Assembly: GCF_014333585.1 (NCBI RefSeq)
Contig: NZ_JACSCW010000002.1
Location: forward strand, 248,001 to 312,000
Reading direction: 5' to 3'
From: Hymenobacter sp. BT188
GTDB lineage: Bacteria; Bacteroidota; Bacteroidia; Cytophagales; Hymenobacteraceae
Length of the DNA: 64,000 nt
Shown: one piece after another, positions 62,223-64,000 of the stretch
Numbering within the stretch: the stretch's first letter is position 1
Layout: the number at the start of each line of letters is the position of its first letter
Made by a program: the position numbers and the translations under genes
Notes under the pieces: generated by a model
The model's database searches: none
Told to the model about the DNA's origin: nothing
Seen by the model: only the letters and a program-made list of their open reading frames with translations

Positions 62223-63482
62223 ATGTCCTACTTGTTCACTTCCGAGTCTGTTTCGGAAGGCCATCCCGATAAAGTTGCCGATCAAATCTCTGATGCCATT
62301 CTTGACGAGTTTCTTCGTCAGGATCCTGATTCTAAAGTTGCTTGCGAGACGCTGGTAACCACTGGCTTAGTAGTAGTAGCCGGTGAAGTGAAATCTAAGG
62401 CTTACGTAGATGTGCAGTCAGTTGCCCGCAACGTTATTCGACGCATCGGCTATACAAAGGCTGAGTATAAGTTTGAAGCAGAAAGCTGTGGTATCCTGTC
62501 GGCCTTGCACGAGCAGTCTCCCGACATCAACCAAGGGGTAGAGCGCCAAAGCCCCGAGGAGCAAGGTGCCGGCGACCAAGGAATGATGTTTGGCTACGCA
62601 ACACGCGAAACCGACAACTATATGCCGCTGGCGCTGGATCTGTCGCATCGTTTGTTGCGTGAGTTAGCCGCTATCCGCAAGGACGGCAAGGAAATGACGT
62701 ATCTGCGCCCCGATGCTAAGTCGCAGGTAACCATTCGCTACGCCGACGACAACACCCCCGAAGCCATTGATACTATCGTGGTCAGCACCCAGCACGATGA
62801 CTTCGACGAGTCGGAAGCGGGCATGCTGAAGTGCATTTCGGAAGATATCCGCAACATTCTGATTCCCCGTGTGAAAGCTGGCCTAAGCGCCGATGTCCAA
62901 AAGCTCTTTACCGACCAGATTACCTATCACATCAACCCCACCGGCAAATTCGTTATTGGCGGTCCTCACGGCGACTCTGGCTTAACCGGCCGCAAGATCA
63001 TTGTGGATACCTACGGCGGCAAAGGTGCGCACGGCGGGGGGGCTTTTTCGGGTAAAGATTCCTCCAAAGTTGACCGTTCAGCAGCGTATGCTGCTCGTCA
63101 TATCGCCAAAAACCTGGTAGCCGCTGGCGTAGCTGATCAAGTGCTGGTACAGGTAGCTTACGCTATTGGAGTAGCCCAGCCAGTTGGCCTTTACGTGACT
63201 ACGTACGGGACTACCAAAGCCAACGGCAGCAATGGCTTGCTTACCGATGGTGAAATTGCCGATAAGGTGAACAAACTGTTCGATATGCGTCCGTTCGCTA
63301 TCGTACAGCGTTTCGGTCTGCAGAACCCCATTTTTGGCGAAACGGCAGCGTATGGCCACATGGGCCGCGAAGCTGGCACTACTAAAGTGACGCTCGCCAA
63401 CGGCGAAACTCGCACATATGAGACCTTTACCTGGGAAAAACTAGATTACGTAGATAAGATCAAAGCTGAGTTTGGTCTGTAA
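62223..63482 (+). CDS. metK: S-adenosylmethionine synthase
   Basis: Makes SAM from methionine and ATP; its product is the ligand of the putative riboswitch in front of metY in this same window. 419 residues, standard three-domain fold. Landmarks: [24 protein letters not shown] (ATP site), [24 protein letters not shown] (GAGDQG), DAKSQVTI, and [21 protein letters not shown] with the catalytic loop [19 protein letters not shown]. Own promoter and terminator. Confidence 0.98.
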   Translation: MSYLFTSESVSEGHPDKVADQISDAILDEFLRQDPDSKVACETLVTTGLVVVAGEVKSKAYVDVQSVARNVIRRIGYTKAEYKFEAESCGILSALHEQSPDINQGVERQSPEEQGAGDQGMMFGYATRETDNYMPLALDLSHRLLRELAAIRKDGKEMTYLRPDAKSQVTIRYADDNTPEAIDTIVVSTQHDDFDESEAGMLKCISEDIRNILIPRVKAGLSADVQKLFTDQITYHINPTGKFVIGGPHGDSGLTGRKIIVDTYGGKGAHGGGAFSGKDSSKVDRSAAYAARHIAKNLVAAGVADQVLVQVAYAIGVAQPVGLYVTTYGTTKANGSNGLLTDGEIADKVNKLFDMRPFAIVQRFGLQNPIFGETAAYGHMGREAGTTKVTLANGETRTYETFTWEKLDYVDKIKAEFGL

Positions 63483-63508
63483 ACCAACTAGGCATTTGCT
63501 TTAAATAA

Positions 63509-63543
63509 TAAGGGCGCCCTTCCTCGATGGAAGGGCGCCCTTA
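63509..63543. terminator. GC-rich hairpin between metK and the hibernation-factor gene
   Basis: 15-bp perfect arms TAAGGGCGCCCTTCC / GGAAGGGCGCCCTTA with a 5-nt loop. The T-run is very short, so it is a weaker intrinsic terminator, but it is placed correctly for both convergent genes. Confidence 0.8.
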
Positions 63544-63562
63544 TGTTGTATCCTAGTTAGCC

Positions 63563-63862
63563 TTAGTGGCTGGTCAATTTCTCTTTATGTCTTTTTATCT
63601 GACGACGTAGCCCTTCAGCCGCCTCGTCGGTGGCCGCTTCAAAAGTGGCCGCATCTGCTTGGCTGAACAGCGTACTGCCAGGCACTAGCACTTTGAGCTC
63701 AACGGTCTTATTATCAATACCGTCCTTATTGTTCAGCTTCATGATAACCTCGCCTTCGGTTACACGGTCGTAGAAGGTTTCGAGCTTATCGAGACGCTTC
63801 TGGATGAAATCAAGTAGGCTCTGGTCGGCGGTGAAATGCACCGAATGCATCTGTACTTTCAT
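63563..63862 (-). CDS. Ribosome hibernation-promoting factor (short form, HPF/RaiA family)
   Basis: Binds the ribosome decoding region and shuts down translation in stationary phase. 99 residues from the ATG giving MKVQMHSVHFTADQSLLDFIQKRLDKLETFYDRV; the short form with no C-terminal dimerisation domain. Conserved basic end EGLRRQIKRHKEKL. Follows a xerC/xerD-type recombinase gene on the same strand, a known Bacteroidota arrangement. Confidence 0.93.
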   Translation of the reverse strand: MKVQMHSVHFTADQSLLDFIQKRLDKLETFYDRVTEGEVIMKLNNKDGIDNKTVELKVLVPGSTLFSQADAATFEAATDEAAEGLRRQIKRHKEKLTSH

Positions 63863-63910
63863 CGGAAATAGGGGTTTGGTAAATAGAAAGGAAAACACTC
63901 AACTAGTTAC

Positions 63911-64000
63911 TTAAGCCTTTGGATGGGCTTTGTCAAAGACGGATTTGAGCTTGTCGATGGACAAGTGGGTATACACCTGAGTCGCTGCCAGATTCGCATG
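63911..64000 (-). CDS. Tyrosine recombinase XerC/XerD family, C-terminal fragment (runs off the window)
   Basis: The visible 29 codons read HANLAATQVYTHLSIDKLKSVFDKAHPKA; TQVYTHLS carries the catalytic tyrosine of tyrosine recombinases and the tail is XerC/XerD-like. The rest lies beyond 64000. Likely the chromosome dimer-resolution enzyme; whether XerC or XerD cannot be told from this end. Confidence 0.85.
   Translation of the reverse strand, partial: HANLAATQVYTHLSIDKLKSVFDKAHPKA

Overview
This window looks like chromosome from a member of the Bacteroidota, most probably Hymenobacter or a close relative in the Cytophagales. The reasons are: C-terminal type IX secretion (T9SS) sorting domains and a gliding-motility-type C-terminus on several exported proteins; promoters of the Bacteroidota form TAnnTTTG (ten perfect or near-perfect copies in front of genes); MetX/MetY methionine synthesis; almost no Shine-Dalgarno sequences; and a conserved Bacteroidota gene order (flippase, dut, sugar nucleotidyltransferase, TPR protein, DUF4292 lipoprotein, EnvC-type M23 peptidase). 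It is mostly housekeeping sequence. I see no prophage, insertion sequence, CRISPR array, rRNA or tRNA.

Layout. 0-13.5 kb: malic enzyme, a LysM lytic transglycosylase in an operon with gatA and two tatA genes, a GAF-LytTR regulator, an LD-carboxypeptidase, an M28 peptidase/glutaminyl cyclase, cysS and an endonuclease/exonuclease/phosphatase membrane protein. 13.6-23 kb: a large beta-propeller/PKD surface protein, then rimP-nusA-infB behind a leader with a hairpin and a tiny ORF, then an outer-membrane barrel. 23-33 kb: mscL, enoyl-CoA hydratase, then the envelope cluster flippase-dut-nucleotidyltransferase-TPR-DUF4292-envC. 32.8-36.1 kb: metX and metY; metY is preceded by a consensus promoter, a SAM-I-like riboswitch and a short ORF ending in a run of cysteines. 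36-45 kb: small LysM and lipocalin-like proteins, a flippase-like membrane protein, dxs, an AT-rich T9SS cargo gene, a hydrolase, a lipoprotein and asd. 45-49 kb: a lamin-tail surface protein and a tandem pair of small membrane proteins, the second frameshifted in a G run. 48.8-54.7 kb: a probable manganese/metal locus (outer-membrane protein, TonB receptor, MntH, CDF exporter) with two matching DtxR/MntR-type operators. 54.7-64 kb: a T9SS-exported PQQ-type sugar dehydrogenase, a secreted amidase, an acetyltransferase, an S9 peptidase, a PAP2 phosphatase, metK, a short ribosome-hibernation factor and the last codons of a xerC/xerD-type recombinase.

Two signals stand out beyond the genes. The first is the metY leader: SAM-I-like aptamer, immediately followed by an ORF whose last nine residues are MCCCCACCC, which suggests joint sensing of SAM and cysteine. 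The second is a dispersed DNA word, (C/T)GGGGGGC followed by A/T bases, of which I count 46 copies outside terminators, on both strands, in intergenic DNA and in several reading frames. The same word also forms the arms of most intrinsic terminators here. One shortened copy (five Gs) is exactly where a gene is frameshifted. All calls come from reading the sequence; no database search was run.
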